A DNA stretch of 64,000 nucleotides from Gammaproteobacteria bacterium (GTDB taxonomy: Bacteria > Pseudomonadota > Gammaproteobacteria > Enterobacterales > Psychrobiaceae), in the NCBI GenBank assembly GCA_013214945.1, contig JABSRT010000021.1, forward strand, positions 1 to 64,000, given 5' to 3'. This document shows positions 63,435 through 64,000 of the stretch, piece after piece; the first letter of the stretch is position 1; every line of letters starts with the position of its first letter. The position numbers and the translations under genes were made by a program. The notes below the pieces were generated by a model. It had not been told where the DNA came from, did no database searches, and saw nothing but the letters and a program-made list of their open reading frames with translations.

Positions 63435-63659
63435 CTAGTTGTTAGCGCTGCTATTTGTGGTGGTATCACAGGCTGACTTTAGACCAATTTTTTTGAATAA
63501 CCAAGCGGCAGGGCAATAACCGCTTACCGAAAATTGCAACATGTTGGCACCAACAAACAAGGTAAACCAATAAAATCGTGGGTCAACCCATAGTGTTAAG
63601 GCGACCGATAAAAAGATCATCATGCTAATAAAGATAAAGAGTGCGCGTTGTTGAGTCAT
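63435..63659 (-). CDS. DUF2892 small inner-membrane protein
   Basis: 74 residues from ATG 63659, which has AGGAG at a good distance; the longer open frame upstream overlaps the beta-barrel gene and is rejected. Two hydrophobic helices (LFIFISMMIFLSVALTLWV and FYWFTLFVGANMLQFSVSG) and the family-like CPAAWLFKKIGL make a YgaP-type membrane domain. It is likely in one unit with the rhodanese. Confidence 0.85.
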   Translation of the reverse strand: MTQQRALFIFISMMIFLSVALTLWVDPRFYWFTLFVGANMLQFSVSGYCPAAWLFKKIGLKSACDTTTNSSANN

Positions 63660-63669
63660 GTTATTACTC

Positions 63670-64000
63670 CTAGTAATAATAAGTGAGCCGTAAGTAGGCA
63701 TTGTTGTTAAGCTGAAATTGACCAAAGAAGCGAGCTGCATCGCCGTTAAATATATTGGTGCCAAGCACTAATTGCAGTTGATCATTGGCACGATAGCGCA
63801 GCGATGCTCGGGCATAGCTGTCATGCTGATTCGGTGAGATAAACCCAAACAAAGTGGCGTGCCATTTATCGTTGGCACTGCGATGTGTTAATCCTAGTGT
63901 CAACACCTGACGGCTGGCATCAGTGCTTTGTTTTTGATGGTCGGTATCGTGTTCAAGGTAAAACTGGCCAGACATTGTCAGCCGAGTTTGTAGCTCTTGT
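63670..64000 (-). CDS. Outer-membrane beta-barrel-like protein (5' end outside window)
   Basis: The frame is open from base 64000 to the stop at 63670. The 109 visible residues alternate hydrophobic and polar residues (QVLTLGLTHR, WHATLFGFIS, AYLRLTYYY) and end in an aromatic residue, as outer-membrane barrels do. The ATG at 63975 is internal, since the frame continues upstream. Specific family not recognised. It stops ten bases before the DUF2892 gene, so it may head that operon. Confidence 0.65.
   Translation of the reverse strand, partial: QELQTRLTMSGQFYLEHDTDHQKQSTDASRQVLTLGLTHRSANDKWHATLFGFISPNQHDSYARASLRYRANDQLQLVLGTNIFNGDAARFFGQFQLNNNAYLRLTYYY

Noticed and set aside
1-64000. CRISPR arrays
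   Set aside because: No series of regularly spaced direct repeats was seen; the only tandem repeat is the coding one at 1-96.

Overview
The window comes from a marine-type gammaproteobacterium, most likely of the order Alteromonadales (Shewanella relatives). The evidence is the conserved block rne / rluC / HAD phosphatase / yceF / yceD-rpmF-plsX-fabD-fabG-acpP-fabF, a complete recC-recB-recD operon, FabV enoyl reductase, CheV, RadD, YjjG, and proteins that resemble their Escherichia coli counterparts as I remember them. Both ends cut genes: rne at the left, and a beta-barrel-like protein at the right.

Layout. 1-11.2 kb: RNA metabolism and fatty-acid/phospholipid synthesis. fabH is missing between plsX and fabD. 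11.3-14.8 kb: a DUF3047 secreted protein with a structured leader, a leucine-rich-repeat lipoprotein and fabV. 14.9-22.1 kb: a three-gene signalling module (giant hybrid histidine kinase, CheR methyltransferase, receiver-PAS-GGDEF-EAL protein). 22.4-32.9 kb: recCBD, pdxH and an ICMT-like membrane methyltransferase. 32.98 kb: tRNA-Ser(UGA).

33.07-38.49 kb is an accessory island in the 3' end of that tRNA gene. It holds a decayed tRNA-Ser 3'-half copy, two tandem 43-residue micro-genes of opposite charge, a divergent gene of unknown function, a Septu-type antiphage pair (ptuA ATPase, ptuB HNH nuclease), scraps of an IS30-type transposase and a tyrosine recombinase, and a degenerate copy of the attachment site.

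38.6-49.3 kb looks like a regulon for uptake and breakdown of an amino or guanidino compound: aldehyde dehydrogenase, APC permease, sigma-54 activator, cupin, ureohydrolase (agmatinase family), LuxR regulator, FAD-dependent amine oxidase and acetate-type transporter. I find four sigma-54-like -24/-12 elements in front of its transcription units and a palindromic candidate activator site. yjjG is embedded in it.

49.6-64 kb is a mix of housekeeping genes: thrE, a LETM1-like protein, argA, cheV, trmN6, an M50 protease, an rluF-like synthase, a chemoreceptor, radD, a glycosyltransferase, a solute-binding-like protein, a rhodanese plus DUF2892 pair, and the cut barrel protein. The parts most worth follow-up are the tRNA-Ser island with its charge-complementary micro-gene pair, and the sigma-54 regulon.
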